A stretch of DNA of 43,690 nucleotides from positions 1-43,690 of the forward strand of contig JAUXUK010000039.1 in assembly GCA_030680805.1 (NCBI GenBank). The letters are read 5' to 3'. The DNA comes from Sulfuritalea sp. (GTDB lineage: Bacteria > Pseudomonadota > Gammaproteobacteria > Burkholderiales > Rhodocyclaceae). The notes under the pieces were generated by a model. That model was not told where the DNA came from. It saw only the letters and a program-made list of their open reading frames with translations, and did not search any database. The position numbers were made by a program, and so were the translations under genes. Positions 8,671-18,810 of the stretch are shown piece by piece; the stretch's first letter is position 1; each line of letters starts with the position of its first letter.

Positions 8671-9162
8671 ATGAGACTGACCACCAAAGGACGTTTTGCA
8701 GTAACCGCAATGATCGATCTTGCCCTGCGCCAGCATGCGGGTCCGGTAACCCTGGCCGGCATCAGCGAACGGCAGAAGATCTCCCTTTCCTATCTTGAGC
8801 AGCTGTTCGGCAAGCTGCGTCGCCGCCAGCTTGTCTCCAGCGTACGTGGACCCGGCGGCGGGTATTGCCTGGCCAAGCCGTTGGAGGCGGTTTCGGTATC
8901 CGAAATCATTCATGCGGTCGACGAGTCGCTCGACGCCACGAATTGCGGTGGCAAGGGGAATTGCGCCGAGGACCAGCGTCCCTGCATGACCCATGATCTC
9001 TGGACCAGCCTCAACGAAAAGATGTTCGAGTATCTCAACTCGGTCACGCTGGCCGAACTGGTGGCCAAGCAAAGGGAAAAGACCGGCGTTACCGCCGTGA
9101 TGCACGATGAACGCCCGTTGCGCCGGGTGCGTCGTACGGCCGAGGAACTCGTCGCTGCCTGA
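8671..9162 (+). CDS. iscR: Fe-S cluster assembly regulator IscR
   Basis: A 163-residue Rrf2-family regulator. The winged helix spans about residues 1-60 ([14 protein letters not shown] start, [18 protein letters not shown] recognition region). Cluster ligands are Cys92, Cys98, Cys105 and His108; E. coli IscR has Cys92, Cys98, Cys104 and His107, so the second gap is one residue longer here. With a [2Fe-2S] cluster it represses the isc operon through the boxes just upstream. ATG 8671 is preceded by GGAGAG. It is first in the isc operon. Confidence 0.96.
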   Translation: MRLTTKGRFAVTAMIDLALRQHAGPVTLAGISERQKISLSYLEQLFGKLRRRQLVSSVRGPGGGYCLAKPLEAVSVSEIIHAVDESLDATNCGGKGNCAEDQRPCMTHDLWTSLNEKMFEYLNSVTLAELVAKQREKTGVTAVMHDERPLRRVRRTAEELVAA

Positions 9163-9180
9163 CAGTCATTGAGCACGGCC

Positions 9181-10347
9181 ATGTTCGCTCCCGTCTATTT
9201 CGATCACAACGCCACCACGCCGCTCGATCCGCGCGTGCTGGAAGGCATGTTGCCCTACCTGCGCGAGCAGTTCGGCAATGCCTCCAGCCGTCACGAATAC
9301 GGCCGCGCGGCGCGGCGCGCGATCGACGAGGCGCGGCAGCGCGTGGCGTATGCGGTCGGCGCCCACCCGACCGAAGTGGTGTTCACCAGCGGCGGATCGG
9401 AAGCCAACAACCTGTTCATCAAGGGTGTGGCGGCGGGTCTGCCGCCGGGGATGGTGGCGATCTCCGCCATCGAACATCCCTGCGTGCGCGAGCCGGCAAA
9501 ACAGTTGCTGCGTGGCGGCTGGAGGCTGCGCGAGATCGCCGTCGATGAAAATTGCCGTGTCGCCAGCGCCGACTTTCTGTTGGCGCTTGCAGAAAAGCCG
9601 GCGATCGTTTCCGTCATGCTGGCCAACAACGAAACGGGTGCCATTCAGGACATCGCTGCCCTTGCCGGGCAAGTCAAGCCAATCCGCGCGTGGTTCCACA
9701 CCGATGCGGTGCAGGCTTTCGGCAAGCGTCCATTGGACTTTCGCATGCTCAATGGCGCCGGCGTGCATGCCTTGACGCTTTCGGCACACAAGCTGGGCGG
9801 GCCGAAGGGCGCCGGCGCGCTGGTGGTCGACAAGCGCGTCGAACTGGAACCACTGATTGCCGGTGGCGGCCACGAGCGCGGCCTGCGCTCCGGTACGGAA
9901 AACGTTGCGGCGATCGTCGGTTTCGGCCTTGCGGCGGAACTGGCGGTGGCCCGACTCGATGCGCGTGCGCAGCAGCTTGTCGCTCTGCGTGATGCACTCG
10001 AAGCGGGCCTGGTGGCACAGGGCGCGACGATATTCGCCGGCGCTGCCGAACGTCTGCCCAACACCAGCTACTTTGCCTTCGCCGGTCTCGATGGCGAAAC
10101 GCTGGTGGGCAAGCTCGACCGCGCTGGCTTTGCGGTGGCAGCGGGGGCAGCCTGTTCCAGCGCCAACCCCGAACCCTCGCACGTGCTGCTGGCGATGGGG
10201 GTCGAATCCTCACTGGCGCGTGGTGCCGTGCGAGTAAGCCTCGGCCCGGACACTACTGCGTCGCAGGTGCGCGATTTCCTCGCGACACTGCAGACTACAA
10301 TCTTGCAACTCAAGGGATTAGCCAGCTTGGCCTCCCTGACAAGCTGA
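9181..10347 (+). CDS. second cysteine desulfurase (NifS/IscS-like)
   Basis: A 388-residue class V PLP-dependent aminotransferase fold. It has the PLP lysine in [14 protein letters not shown] (Lys204) and a persulfide cysteine in [17 protein letters not shown] (Cys325), both intact, so it should release sulfur from cysteine. It is distinct from the IscS encoded next, lacking its C-terminal extension; the two probably arose from an old duplication or separate recruitment. ATG 9181 is chosen; a TTG at 9169 would add four residues. It lies 18 bp after iscR and 16 bp before iscS. Its division of labour with IscS is unknown. Confidence 0.88.
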   Translation: MFAPVYFDHNATTPLDPRVLEGMLPYLREQFGNASSRHEYGRAARRAIDEARQRVAYAVGAHPTEVVFTSGGSEANNLFIKGVAAGLPPGMVAISAIEHPCVREPAKQLLRGGWRLREIAVDENCRVASADFLLALAEKPAIVSVMLANNETGAIQDIAALAGQVKPIRAWFHTDAVQAFGKRPLDFRMLNGAGVHALTLSAHKLGGPKGAGALVVDKRVELEPLIAGGGHERGLRSGTENVAAIVGFGLAAELAVARLDARAQQLVALRDALEAGLVAQGATIFAGAAERLPNTSYFAFAGLDGETLVGKLDRAGFAVAAGAACSSANPEPSHVLLAMGVESSLARGAVRVSLGPDTTASQVRDFLATLQTTILQLKGLASLASLTS

Positions 10348-10363
10348 ACTGGAGAAATTTGTA

Positions 10364-11575
10364 ATGAAGCTACCGGTGTACCTCGACTACTCCGCGACCA
10401 CGCCGGTTGATCCGCGCGTGGCGGCGAAGATGATCCCCTGGCTGACCGAGCATTTCGGTAACCCGGCCTCGCGTTCCCACGTCTATGGATGGGAGGCCGA
10501 GAAGGCCGTGGAAGAAGCGCGAGAAGAAGTCGCCAAACTGGTCGGTGCCGACGCCAAGGAAATCATCTGGACCTCGGGCGCCACGGAATCCAACAACCTC
10601 GCCATCAAGGGCGCGGCGCATTTCTACGCCGGCACCAAGGGCAAGCACATCATCACGGTGTCCACCGAGCACAAGGCGGTGCTGGACACGGTCAAGGAAC
10701 TCGAACGCCAGGGCTTCGAGGCCACCTATCTGGTGCCCCAGGAGAATGGCCTGATCACCGTCGAACAATTCAAGGCCGCTTTGCGTCCCGACACGGTCGT
10801 GGCGTCTGTCATGGCCGTGAACAACGAAATCGGCGTGATCCAGCCGATCGCCGAGATCGGCGAGATCTGCCGCGAGAAAGGCGTGATCTTCCACGTCGAT
10901 GCGGCACAGGCCACCGGCAAGATGCCGATCGATCTCTCGAAGCTGAAGGTCGACCTGATGTCATTCTGCGCGCACAAGACCTACGGCCCCAAGGGCATCG
11001 GCGCGCTCTACGTCAGGCGCAAGCCGCGCATTCGCCTCGAGGCGCAGATGCACGGCGGCGGCCACGAGCGTGGCATGCGCTCCGGTACCCTGGCGACGCA
11101 CCAGATCATCGGCATGGGCGAAAGCTTCCGCCTGGCCCGAGAGGAAATGGCGACCGAGAACGAGCGCATCCGCATGCTGCGCGACAGGCTGATGAAGGGC
11201 CTGATGGACATCGAGGAAACCTACGTCAATGGCGACATCGATCAGCGCGTGCCGCACAACCTCAACGTCAGCTTCAACTTCGTCGAAGGCGAATCGTTGA
11301 TCATGGCGATCAAGGACATCGCGGTATCGAGCGGCTCGGCCTGCACTTCGGCCAGCCTCGAGCCTTCCTATGTGCTGCGTTCGCTGGGGCGCTCGGATGA
11401 GCTGGCGCACAGTTCGATCCGCTTTACCCTCGGCCGTTTCACGACCGAAGAGGAAATCGATTTCACCATCAAGTTGCTGCACGACAAGCTGGGCAAACTG
11501 CGCGAACTTTCCCCGCTTTGGGAAATGTTCAAGGACGGCGTTGATCTCAGCACCGTCCATTGGGCTGCACACTGA
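10364..11575 (+). CDS. iscS: cysteine desulfurase IscS
   Basis: A 403-residue IscS, close to the E. coli length. The N-terminus is [22 protein letters not shown] lysine is Lys205 in [10 protein letters not shown], and the mobile loop has Cys327 in [15 protein letters not shown]. The C-terminal stretch ending LREFSPLWEM-like (here [17 protein letters not shown]) is the IscU-docking region. It takes sulfur from cysteine and passes it as persulfide to IscU, and in E. coli also to FdhD and tRNA-modifying partners. It precedes iscU by 10 bp. Confidence 0.97.
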   Translation: MKLPVYLDYSATTPVDPRVAAKMIPWLTEHFGNPASRSHVYGWEAEKAVEEAREEVAKLVGADAKEIIWTSGATESNNLAIKGAAHFYAGTKGKHIITVSTEHKAVLDTVKELERQGFEATYLVPQENGLITVEQFKAALRPDTVVASVMAVNNEIGVIQPIAEIGEICREKGVIFHVDAAQATGKMPIDLSKLKVDLMSFCAHKTYGPKGIGALYVRRKPRIRLEAQMHGGGHERGMRSGTLATHQIIGMGESFRLAREEMATENERIRMLRDRLMKGLMDIEETYVNGDIDQRVPHNLNVSFNFVEGESLIMAIKDIAVSSGSACTSASLEPSYVLRSLGRSDELAHSSIRFTLGRFTTEEEIDFTIKLLHDKLGKLRELSPLWEMFKDGVDLSTVHWAAH

Positions 11576-11585
11576 GGAAATTATC

Positions 11586-11969
11586 ATGGCATACAGCGAA
11601 AAAGTACTGGATCACTACGAAAACCCGCGCAATGTCGGGTCCTTTGCCAAAGACGACGAGAGCGTTGCCACCGGCATGGTCGGCGCGCCCGCCTGCGGCG
11701 ACGTCATGAAGCTGCAGATCAAGGTCGGCAAGGATGGCATCATCGAAGACGCCAAATTCAAGACCTATGGCTGCGGTTCGGCGATCGCTTCGTCATCGCT
11801 GGTGACCGAATGGGTCAAGGGCAAGACGCTGGATCAGGCGCTGGACATCAAGAACACCCAGATCGCCGAGGAACGGGCCTTGCCGCCGGTGAAGATCCAC
11901 TGCTCGATTCTGGCGGAAGACGCGATCAAGGCCGCCGTGGCCGACTACAGAAAGAAACAGGGAGCTTGA
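11586..11969 (+). CDS. iscU: Fe-S cluster scaffold protein IscU
   Basis: A 127-residue scaffold on which [2Fe-2S] clusters are first built. The three conserved cysteines are present (Cys37 in GAPACGDV, Cys63 in [10 protein letters not shown], Cys106 in [11 protein letters not shown]), together with Asp39. The HscA recognition motif LPPVK is at residues 99-103. ATG 11586 begins the conserved [18 protein letters not shown] and has GAGGAAA upstream. Confidence 0.98.
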   Translation: MAYSEKVLDHYENPRNVGSFAKDDESVATGMVGAPACGDVMKLQIKVGKDGIIEDAKFKTYGCGSAIASSSLVTEWVKGKTLDQALDIKNTQIAEERALPPVKIHCSILAEDAIKAAVADYRKKQGA

Positions 11970-11971
11970 AC

Positions 11972-12376
11972 ATGACTGCCTGCACCACTACCACGCCCGA
12001 TACCGCCGTCGCTCCGGTCCCGCCGACCAGTTGGCAGGGCAGCGAAAGCGCAAGTCCGGTGACGCTCAGCGCGCGCGCTGCCGACCACATCGCCAAGTAC
12101 ATCGCCAAGCGCGGCAAGGGTATCGGCATTCGTCTCGGCGTGCGCACTTCGGGGTGCTCGGGCATGGCCTACAAACTCGAATTCGCCGATGCCGCCAACG
12201 CCGAGGACATCGAATTCCTCAGCCATGGCGTCAAGGTGCTGGTCGATCCGAAGAGCCTGCCCTATCTGGCAGGTACCGAGCTCGACTATGCGCGCGAGGG
12301 CCTCAACGAAGGCTTCAAGTTCAACAACCCGAACGTCAAGGACGCATGCGGGTGCGGCGAATCCTTCAATACCTGA
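11972..12376 (+). CDS. iscA: A-type Fe-S carrier IscA
   Basis: A 134-residue A-type carrier. The core starts at about residue 30 ([15 protein letters not shown]) and has the three ligand cysteines: one in [12 protein letters not shown] and two in DACGCGESF. It transfers clusters from IscU to apo-proteins. The first 29 residues (Thr-, Pro- and Ala-rich, with one cysteine) are an extension absent from the standard 107-residue IscA; the ATG is supported by GGGAG eight bases upstream and there is no better start inside. It begins 2 bp after iscU. Confidence 0.94.
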   Translation: MTACTTTTPDTAVAPVPPTSWQGSESASPVTLSARAADHIAKYIAKRGKGIGIRLGVRTSGCSGMAYKLEFADAANAEDIEFLSHGVKVLVDPKSLPYLAGTELDYAREGLNEGFKFNNPNVKDACGCGESFNT

Positions 12377-12383
12377 AAGGCCA

Positions 12384-12540
12384 TGAATAAATCTACTGCG
12401 CGGACCGGATCGGGGATTGGGCGGTGCTCGCCATCCTCACGTATAAGTACATACGTTCCGGTAGCTGCGCTCCGGCCGCACCCCGCTGCGGCCCAGCGGC
12501 TACGCCCCGCAGGAAGTCCCCTTGGGGGACGATTTCTTCA
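12384..12540 (-). repeat. dispersed structured repeat, copy B, inside the isc operon
   Basis: The reverse complement matches copy A at 1861-1989 from GAAGAAATCG through the core GCAGCGGGGTGCGGCCGGAG to GCGCAGTAGATTTATTCA. Copy B carries an extra segment of about 28 bp that includes a perfect hairpin, GTCCCCTTGGGGGAC at 12516-12530 (plus strand). The central hairpin is at 12439-12456. It fills almost the whole gap between iscA and hscB, reads against the operon, and must be transcribed as antisense in the isc mRNA. No gene is seen in it. Confidence 0.8.
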
Positions 12541-12557
12541 CAGCCTTTGAGCGTCCG

Positions 12558-13100
12558 ATGACCACCTTCGACCTGAATTTCGCTGCCGACCATTTCACGC
12601 TGTTCGGGCTGCCGCGTGCGCAGTCGCTTGACCTGGAGAGCCTCGAACAGTCCTTTCGGGCTATTCAGGCGCAGGTGCATCCGGACAAGCACGCGCATGC
12701 CGCGGATTCCGATCGGCGTCTGGCGATGCAATGGGCGACCCGGGTGAACGAGGCATTCCAGACGCTCAAATCACCGGGCAAGCGGGCCCGCTATCTGCTG
12801 CATCTGCTCGGGCACGATCCGCAGATCGAAAGCAATACCGCGATGCCCGCCGAATTTCTGGTTAGCCAGATGGAACTTCGCGAAGCGGTGATGGATGCTA
12901 GGGCTGCCGCCGATGAAGCCGCGCTGGATCAGGTGCGCTCGCGCCTGCTGGCTGAAATCAGAACCGAATACGAACGATTGGCTGAGTTGATAGATATGAC
13001 CAAGGATTACGCCGCTGCCGCCAATCTGGTGCGACAGCTGATGTTTCAGGAAAAGCTGCTGACCGAAATCGACGACGCGCTCGAAGCCGTCACCGCGTAG
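12558..13100 (+). CDS. hscB: Fe-S co-chaperone HscB
   Basis: A 180-residue J-domain co-chaperone. The J domain covers residues 1-75 with HPD at 41-43 (QVHPDKHAH); the C-terminal helical domain binds IscU. It delivers IscU to HscA and stimulates its ATPase. ATG 12558 is chosen because it gives the conserved MTTFDLNFAADHFTLFGLP start; the frame upstream runs into the repeat. Its ribosome-binding site is weak, probably because the repeat displaced the original upstream sequence. Confidence 0.95.
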   Translation: MTTFDLNFAADHFTLFGLPRAQSLDLESLEQSFRAIQAQVHPDKHAHAADSDRRLAMQWATRVNEAFQTLKSPGKRARYLLHLLGHDPQIESNTAMPAEFLVSQMELREAVMDARAAADEAALDQVRSRLLAEIRTEYERLAELIDMTKDYAAAANLVRQLMFQEKLLTEIDDALEAVTA

Positions 13101-13106
13101 AACACT

Positions 13107-14975
13107 ATGGCACTTCTTCAAATTGCGGAGCCGGGAGAGTCCGCGGCGCCCCACGAGCATCGTCTTGCCGTCGGCATCGACCTGGGTACCACCAACTCGC
13201 TGGTGGCGACCGTCAGAAGCGGCATGAGCGTGGTGCTCAACGACGCGCGCGGCAGGCCTTTGCTGCCATCGGTGGTCAGCTACGCCGCAGACGGCAGCGT
13301 CGACGTGGGTTACAGCGCCGAAGCCAAACAATCCATCGATCCGAAGAACACCATCGTTTCGGTCAAGCGCTTCATGGGCCGCGGCCGGCACGACATCGCC
13401 CATATTGAAACCCTGCCTTACGATTTCGTCGACACCGAAGGCATGGTCAAGCTGAAGACCATCGCCGGCATCAAGAGCCCGGTCGAGATATCGGCGGAAA
13501 TCCTGAAGACGGTACGCAACCGGGCCGAGGCATCGCTGGGCGGCGAACTGACGGGCGCCGTGATCACCGTGCCGGCGTATTTCGACGACGCGCAGCGTCA
13601 GGCGACCAAGGATGCGGCGCGTCTTGCCGGACTGAATGTGCTGCGCCTGCTGAATGAACCGACGGCCGCCGCCATCGCCTACGGCCTGGACAATTCGGCC
13701 GAGGGGGTCTACGCGGTGTTCGACCTCGGCGGCGGCACCTTCGACATTTCCATCCTGCGCCTGTCGAAAGGCGTCTTCGAAGTCATGGCCACCGGTGGCG
13801 ACTCGGCGCTGGGCGGCGACGATTTCGATCACCGCATATTCTGCTGGATCATCGAACAGGCGAAGCTGGCGCCGCTCTCGCCGCAAGACGCCCGGCTGCT
13901 GCAGATGCGTGCCCGTGAAGCCAAGGAGCAGTTGTCCCAGCACGGCCAGGTGCCGATCACGGTCAAGCTGGGCAGCGGCGAATACGTCGACCTGATGCTG
14001 ACCACGGAAGTATTTACCGATATCTCGCGCACCCTGGTGCAGAAGACCATGGCGCCGAGCAAGAAAGCCTTGCGCGACGCCGGCCTCACGGTCGAGGATG
14101 TGCGTGGCGTAGTCATGGTCGGCGGCTCGACGCGCATGCCGCAAGTCCAGCATGCCGTGGCTGAGCTTTTCAAGCAGGAGCCGCTCAACAACCTCGACCC
14201 GGAAAAGGTCGTCGCGCTCGGTGCGGCGATCCAGGCCAATCTGCTGGCGGGCAACCGCGCCCCTGGCGACGACTGGCTGCTGCTCGACGTGATTCCCTTG
14301 TCGCTGGGACTGGAGACCATGGGTGGCCTGGTCGAGAAGGTCATTCCGCGCAACTCGACGATTCCGATCGCACGCGCGCAGGAATTCACCACCTTCAAGG
14401 ATGGCCAGACCGCGATGGCGATCAAAGTGGTGCAGGGCGAACGCGAACTGGTCTCCGACTGCCGCAGCCTGGCGCAGTTTGAGCTGCGCGGCATCCCACC
14501 GATGGTGGCCGGCGCGGCGCGCATTCGCGTCACCTTTCAGGTCGATGCGGACGGATTGCTGTCCGTCACGGCGCGCGAGCAGACCACCGGCCACGAGGCC
14601 CGCATCGAGGTCAAGCCGTCATACGGCCTGAGCGATGATGAAATCGCCGGTATGCTCAAGGACAGTTTCAGCCATGCTGGCGATGACGCCTTCCGTCGCG
14701 CCCTGCGCGAGGCGCAGGTGGAGGCGCAGCGCCTGATCGAAGCTACCCAGTCCGCATTGCAGGATACGGCGGATCTGCTGTCCACCCTGGAGCGTGCACA
14801 TATCGATGCTGCCATTTCCCGGCTGCAAGCCGTCATGACGGGCGACGATCGCCGCGCCATCGATGCGGCGATGCAGGCCATGAGCGCCGCAACAAACGAA
14901 TTCGCGGCACGCCGAATGAATCAGAGCGTGCAGCGCGCGCTCGCCGGACGGAAAATTGACCAGATATCGCTATGA
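13107..14975 (+). CDS. hscA: Fe-S chaperone HscA (Hsp70 family)
   Basis: A 622-residue specialised Hsp70. The ATPase domain spans about 22-390 with [25 protein letters not shown] and [11 protein letters not shown]; the substrate-binding domain and helical lid follow (about 400-622). The substrate is IscU, through its LPPVK motif. The first 20 residues precede the DnaK core, as in other HscA proteins. It is 6 bp after hscB and overlaps fdx by 4 bp. Confidence 0.97.
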   Translation: MALLQIAEPGESAAPHEHRLAVGIDLGTTNSLVATVRSGMSVVLNDARGRPLLPSVVSYAADGSVDVGYSAEAKQSIDPKNTIVSVKRFMGRGRHDIAHIETLPYDFVDTEGMVKLKTIAGIKSPVEISAEILKTVRNRAEASLGGELTGAVITVPAYFDDAQRQATKDAARLAGLNVLRLLNEPTAAAIAYGLDNSAEGVYAVFDLGGGTFDISILRLSKGVFEVMATGGDSALGGDDFDHRIFCWIIEQAKLAPLSPQDARLLQMRAREAKEQLSQHGQVPITVKLGSGEYVDLMLTTEVFTDISRTLVQKTMAPSKKALRDAGLTVEDVRGVVMVGGSTRMPQVQHAVAELFKQEPLNNLDPEKVVALGAAIQANLLAGNRAPGDDWLLLDVIPLSLGLETMGGLVEKVIPRNSTIPIARAQEFTTFKDGQTAMAIKVVQGERELVSDCRSLAQFELRGIPPMVAGAARIRVTFQVDADGLLSVTAREQTTGHEARIEVKPSYGLSDDEIAGMLKDSFSHAGDDAFRRALREAQVEAQRLIEATQSALQDTADLLSTLERAHIDAAISRLQAVMTGDDRRAIDAAMQAMSAATNEFAARRMNQSVQRALAGRKIDQISL

Positions 14976-15319
14976 CTCAAATAATCGTTCTTCCCCATGT
15001 CGAACTGTGTCCGGATGGCGCAGTGATTGATGCCGCACCGGGAACGTCGCTCTGCGATGCACTGCTCGGCAACGATATCGAGATTGAGCACGCCTGCGAG
15101 AAATCTTGCGCGTGCACCACCTGCCACGTTGTCGTGCGCGAGGGATTCAATTCACTCGCTGCGGCGGAGGAGTTGGAGGAAGATCTGCTCGACAAAGCCT
15201 GGGGCCTGGAACCCAACTCACGCCTTTCCTGTCAGGCGCTGGTCGGCCAGGTTCCGCTGGTGATCGAGATTCCTAAATACACCATCAACATGGTCAAGGA
15301 AGGACATTCCAAGAAATGA
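14972..15319 (+). CDS. fdx: ISC-type [2Fe-2S] ferredoxin
   Basis: A 115-residue adrenodoxin-type ferredoxin. Ligands are Cys42, Cys48, Cys51 and Cys87 (C-x5-C-x2-C-x35-C), the same numbering as E. coli Fdx; Cys46 is also conserved in ISC ferredoxins. It supplies electrons for cluster assembly on IscU. It overlaps hscA upstream and iscX downstream by 4 bp each (ATGA), so translation is coupled. Confidence 0.97.
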   Translation: MTQIIVLPHVELCPDGAVIDAAPGTSLCDALLGNDIEIEHACEKSCACTTCHVVVREGFNSLAAAEELEEDLLDKAWGLEPNSRLSCQALVGQVPLVIEIPKYTINMVKEGHSKK

Positions 15320-15510
15320 AGTGGACTGATTCCCTCGAAATCGCCATTCAGCTTGCTGAAACGCATCCCGCCGTCGATCCGACCCGCATCAATTTTGTCG
15401 ACCTGATGCGCTGGGTCATGGCCCTGCCTGGCTTCGAGGAAAACGAGAGTCACTGCGGCGAAAAAAAGCTCGAAGCAATTCAACAGGCCTGGATCGACGA
15501 ACTGGAGTGA
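15316..15510 (+). CDS. iscX: IscX
   Basis: A 64-residue acidic protein, the usual IscX size, starting [18 protein letters not shown] and ending WIDELE. It binds IscS and iron and is thought to tune cluster assembly. It overlaps fdx by 4 bp and closes the isc operon. The tatD gene begins 3 bp later, so read-through is likely. Confidence 0.95.
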   Translation: MKWTDSLEIAIQLAETHPAVDPTRINFVDLMRWVMALPGFEENESHCGEKKLEAIQQAWIDELE

Positions 15511-15513
15511 GCC

Positions 15514-16287
15514 GTGCTGGTCGATACCCATTGCCATCTCGATGCCGCAGAGTTTGACGACGACCGTGCGGCCGTGGCGGAGGCGGCAATTCGGGCCGGG
15601 GTTGGCCTGATCGTGGTACCGGCGGTTGAGCGTGCCAACTTCGGTGCCGTTGCCTCGGTCTGTCGCGACTATTCATGCTGCGCCGCGGCCTACGGCATTC
15701 ATCCGATGTACGTGGAGCATTCCCGCGAGGCCGACCTCGACGCCCTGCGCGAAACAGTCCTGCGCGAGCATCCGCTGGCGGTCGGCGAGATCGGTCTCGA
15801 TCGATTCATCGAGCCGCGCGACGACGCGCGGCAGGAGTTCTATTTCAATGCACAGTTGCAGATTGCGCGCGATGCCGGTTTGCCGGTGCTGCTGCATGTC
15901 CGTCGTGCCATCGACCCGATATTGAAGCAGCTGCGGCTTTGTCCGGTACCCGGCGGAATCGCCCATGCCTTCAACGGCAGCCGGCAGCAGGCCGACGAAT
16001 TCATCAAGCTCGGCTTCAAGCTGGGTTTTGGCGGCGCGATGACCTTCCCGCGCGCCAGCCGCATCCGCGAACTGGCGGCGACGCTGCCGCTCGACGCCAT
16101 CGTGCTGGAAACCGACGCGCCGGACATTCCGCCCGAATGGAAAGTCGGCGCCCGCAACACGCCGGATCAACTGCCGCGCATTGCACAAACGCTGGCAGAT
16201 TTGCGCGGCATCGGACTGCAGGAGGTTGCTGACGCCACAACGGCCAACGCCAACGCAGCTCTTCCGGGGTTGGCCCGGATACACTAA
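15514..16287 (+). CDS. TatD family metal-dependent hydrolase
   Basis: A 257-residue TIM-barrel hydrolase of the TatD family. Metal-binding motifs are DTHCHLD (residues 4-10), GEIGLDRF (near 90), a histidine in LLHVRRA, HAFNGS (near 150) and ETDAPD (near 203). Family members are exonucleases acting in DNA repair or quality control. The start is GTG 15514, which puts the conserved VDTHCHL at the N-terminus. It is 3 bp from iscX and probably cotranscribed. Confidence 0.9.
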   Translation: MLVDTHCHLDAAEFDDDRAAVAEAAIRAGVGLIVVPAVERANFGAVASVCRDYSCCAAAYGIHPMYVEHSREADLDALRETVLREHPLAVGEIGLDRFIEPRDDARQEFYFNAQLQIARDAGLPVLLHVRRAIDPILKQLRLCPVPGGIAHAFNGSRQQADEFIKLGFKLGFGGAMTFPRASRIRELAATLPLDAIVLETDAPDIPPEWKVGARNTPDQLPRIAQTLADLRGIGLQEVADATTANANAALPGLARIH

Positions 16288-16328
16288 GGTTTTCTTACCC
16301 CCTCAAACCCCTCAATCAGGAGCTACCC

Positions 16329-16832
16329 ATGAGTACAAAAATAACCCTGCGCGGCAACCCGGTAAACGTCGATGGCGATCTTCCCGCTGCCGGAACGAAG
16401 GCCCCGGATTTCAAATTGACCAGCGCGGCGCTGGCCGATGTTTCGTTGAAGGACTTTGCCGGCAAGCGCAAGGTGATGAATATCTACCCGAGCATCGATA
16501 CGCCGACCTGCGCCACATCGACCCGCAAGTTCAACGAGTCCGCGGGAGACCTGCCCAACACTGTCGTGCTTTGCGTTTCCGGAGATCTGCCGTTTGCCGC
16601 CAAGCGCTTCTGCGAACTGGAAGGCCTGAAAAACGTGGCTCATCTGTCCACTTTCCGCCATCCGGAGTTCCTCAAGGCCTGGGGCGTGGCCATGGCCGAC
16701 GGCCCGCTGGCGGGGCTGACTGCCCGCGCCGTGGTGGTGCTGGACGAAAACGACAAGGTGATTCACAGCGAAATGGTGCCGGAGATTGCGCAAGAGCCGA
16801 ACTACGCTGCGGCGCTGAAATCGCTGGGCTGA
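16329..16832 (+). CDS. tpx: thiol peroxidase Tpx
   Basis: A 167-residue atypical two-cysteine peroxiredoxin, the normal Tpx length. The peroxidatic cysteine is Cys61 in [11 protein letters not shown] and the resolving cysteine is Cys95 in KRFCELEGL, identical positions to E. coli Tpx. It reduces peroxides with thioredoxin. ATG 16329 has AGGAGCTACCC upstream. It may protect the Fe-S-rich enzymes of this organism, but that is inference. The transcript ends at the hairpin at 16876. Confidence 0.96.
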   Translation: MSTKITLRGNPVNVDGDLPAAGTKAPDFKLTSAALADVSLKDFAGKRKVMNIYPSIDTPTCATSTRKFNESAGDLPNTVVLCVSGDLPFAAKRFCELEGLKNVAHLSTFRHPEFLKAWGVAMADGPLAGLTARAVVVLDENDKVIHSEMVPEIAQEPNYAAALKSLG

Positions 16833-16875
16833 TCCGGGATGGAATCGGCGCGCAGCAGGCGCCGACTCTTCAATG

Positions 16876-16902
16876 AAAACGGGAGCCGCAGCTCCCGTTT
16901 TT
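16876..16902. terminator. bidirectional terminator between tpx and typA
   Basis: An 11-bp perfect stem AAAACGGGAGC / GCTCCCGTTTT around the loop CGCA. The A run on one side and T run on the other serve both tpx (plus) and typA (minus), which converge here. Confidence 0.92.
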
Positions 16903-16903
16903 A

Positions 16904-18721
16904 CTATGCAACCCCTTCGCGGCTGGCGCGCTTGCGTTCGTGTTCCTTGAGCAGGCGCTTGCGCAGGCGGATCGACTTCGGCGTGATTTCGACCAGTTCG
17001 TCGTCGGCGATGAATTCGACGGCGGATTCGAGTGTCATCAATATCGGCGGCACCAGGCGAACGGCTTCGTCGGTACCTGACGAGCGCACGTTGGTCAGTT
17101 GCTTGCCCTTGATCGGATTCACCACGAGGTCGTTGTCGCGGCTGTGGATGCCGATGATGATGCCTTCGTAGAGCGGGTCGCCATGGCTGACGAACATGCG
17201 GCCGCGATCCTGAAGTTTCCACAACGCATAGGCGACGGCGGCGCCGTCATCCTGCGAAATCAGCACGCCGTTGCGGCGCTCGGCCATGATGCCGGCCATC
17301 GGGCCGTAGTCGTCGAAAATATGGCTGGCCATGCCGGTGCCGCGCGTCAGGGTCAGGAACTCGCCCTGAAAGCCGATCAGGCCACGGGCAGGGATGCGGT
17401 ACTCAAGCCGCACGCGGCCCTTGCCGTCGGATTCCATGTTCAACAGTTCGCCGCGCCGGCGGCCTAGCTCCTCCATGACGCCGCCCTGATTCTCGTTCTC
17501 GATATCGACGGTGAGCAGTTCATAGGGCTCGCACTTCTCGCCGTTGATGTCCTTGAACAGTACGCGTGGGCGCGAAACCGCCAGTTCGTAGCCTTCGCGG
17601 CGCATGGTTTCGAGGAGGATGGTCAGGTGCAGTTCGCCGCGACCGGAGACCAGGAATACGTCGGCGTCTTCGGTTTCCTCGACACGCAGGGCGACGTTGG
17701 ATAGCAATTCCTTGGTCAGGCGTTCGCGAATCTGGCGGCTGGTGACGTACTTGCCTTCCTTGCCGGCCAGCGGCGAGGTATTGACCTGGAAATTCATGGT
17801 CAGCGTCGGCTCATCCACCACCAGCGGGGCCATGCCGACCGGTGCCGCCGGGTCGCAGATAGTGACGCCGATGCCGACTTGTTCGATGCCGGTGACCAGC
17901 ACGATGTCGCCGGCTTCGGCTTCGGTCGCCTGCTCACGCTCGAGACCGGTGAACATCATGATCTGGGCGATTTTCGACTTGCCCTTGTTTTCGTCGCCGT
18001 ACATCACGGTGACTTCCTGACCGGCCTTCATGCGGCCCTGCTTGATGCGACCAATGCCTATGCGGCCGACATAGCTGTTGTAGTCGATGGAGCAGATCTG
18101 CAGTTGCAGGGGTTGGTCGACATCGACATCGGGCTGCGGTGTGTGCTTGATGATGGCCTCGTAGAGCGCGCGCATGTCGGTGCCGGGTTTGGTCGCGTCG
18201 AGCATGGCGAAACCGTTCAAGGCCGAAGCGAAGACCACCGGGAAATCGAGTTGTTCCTCGGTCGCGCCGAGTTTGTCGAACAGGTCGAAGGTATGGCTGA
18301 TGACCCAGTCGGGGCGGGCGCCGGGACGGTCGATCTTGTTCACCACCACGATCGGCTTCAGGCCGAGGGCCAGCGCCTTGCGGGTGACGAAGCGTGTCTG
18401 CGGCATCGGGCCTTCGACGGCATCGACCAGCAGCAGAACGCCATCGACCATCGACAGCACGCGCTCGACCTCGCCACCGAAGTCCGCGTGTCCCGGCGTA
18501 TCGACGATGTTGATGTGAACACCTTCATAGTCGATGGCACAGTTCTTCGAAAGAATGGTGATCCCGCGCTCTTTTTCGAGATCGTTGGAATCCATCACCC
18601 GTTCGGTAACAGCCTGGTGGGCGGCAAAGGTGCCGGACTGACGGAGCAACTGGTCGACCAGAGTGGTCTTGCCGTGGTCAACGTGGGCGATAATGGCGAT
18701 GTTTCTGAGGGCGCGGGACAT
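16904..18721 (-). CDS. typA: ribosome-associated GTPase TypA/BipA
   Basis: A 605-residue translational GTPase. G motifs are [15 protein letters not shown] (G1), RGITI (G2), [12 protein letters not shown] (G3) and NKIDRPGA (G4), followed by EF-G-like domains III and V and the C-terminal TypA domain ([31 protein letters not shown]). It acts in 50S assembly and growth under stress. A promoter with a perfect -10 lies 40 bp upstream. It is divergent from the nucleoside phosphorylase gene. Confidence 0.97.
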   Translation of the reverse strand: MSRALRNIAIIAHVDHGKTTLVDQLLRQSGTFAAHQAVTERVMDSNDLEKERGITILSKNCAIDYEGVHINIVDTPGHADFGGEVERVLSMVDGVLLLVDAVEGPMPQTRFVTRKALALGLKPIVVVNKIDRPGARPDWVISHTFDLFDKLGATEEQLDFPVVFASALNGFAMLDATKPGTDMRALYEAIIKHTPQPDVDVDQPLQLQICSIDYNSYVGRIGIGRIKQGRMKAGQEVTVMYGDENKGKSKIAQIMMFTGLEREQATEAEAGDIVLVTGIEQVGIGVTICDPAAPVGMAPLVVDEPTLTMNFQVNTSPLAGKEGKYVTSRQIRERLTKELLSNVALRVEETEDADVFLVSGRGELHLTILLETMRREGYELAVSRPRVLFKDINGEKCEPYELLTVDIENENQGGVMEELGRRRGELLNMESDGKGRVRLEYRIPARGLIGFQGEFLTLTRGTGMASHIFDDYGPMAGIMAERRNGVLISQDDGAAVAYALWKLQDRGRMFVSHGDPLYEGIIIGIHSRDNDLVVNPIKGKQLTNVRSSGTDEAVRLVPPILMTLESAVEFIADDELVEITPKSIRLRKRLLKEHERKRASREGVA

Positions 18722-18760
18722 AGTGGCCTTGGTGTTGTTGCGACGCGGAAAAAGCCAAAA

Positions 18761-18789
18761 ATTATAACACGTCCGGCGCGCCGTATCGA
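18761..18789 (-). promoter_or_regulatory. promoter for typA
   Basis: On the minus strand TCGATA (18789-18784) and TATAAT (18766-18761) are 17 bp apart. The -10 is perfect and the -35 weak. Predicted transcription starts about 30 bp before the typA ATG. Confidence 0.55.
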
Positions 18790-18810
18790 TTGAATTTTCA
18801 GGGGATTTTT

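Noticed and set aside
12771-14594. A 607-codon minus-strand frame opposite hscB and hscA
   Set aside because: Antisense shadow; hscA has clear Hsp70 motifs on the plus strand.
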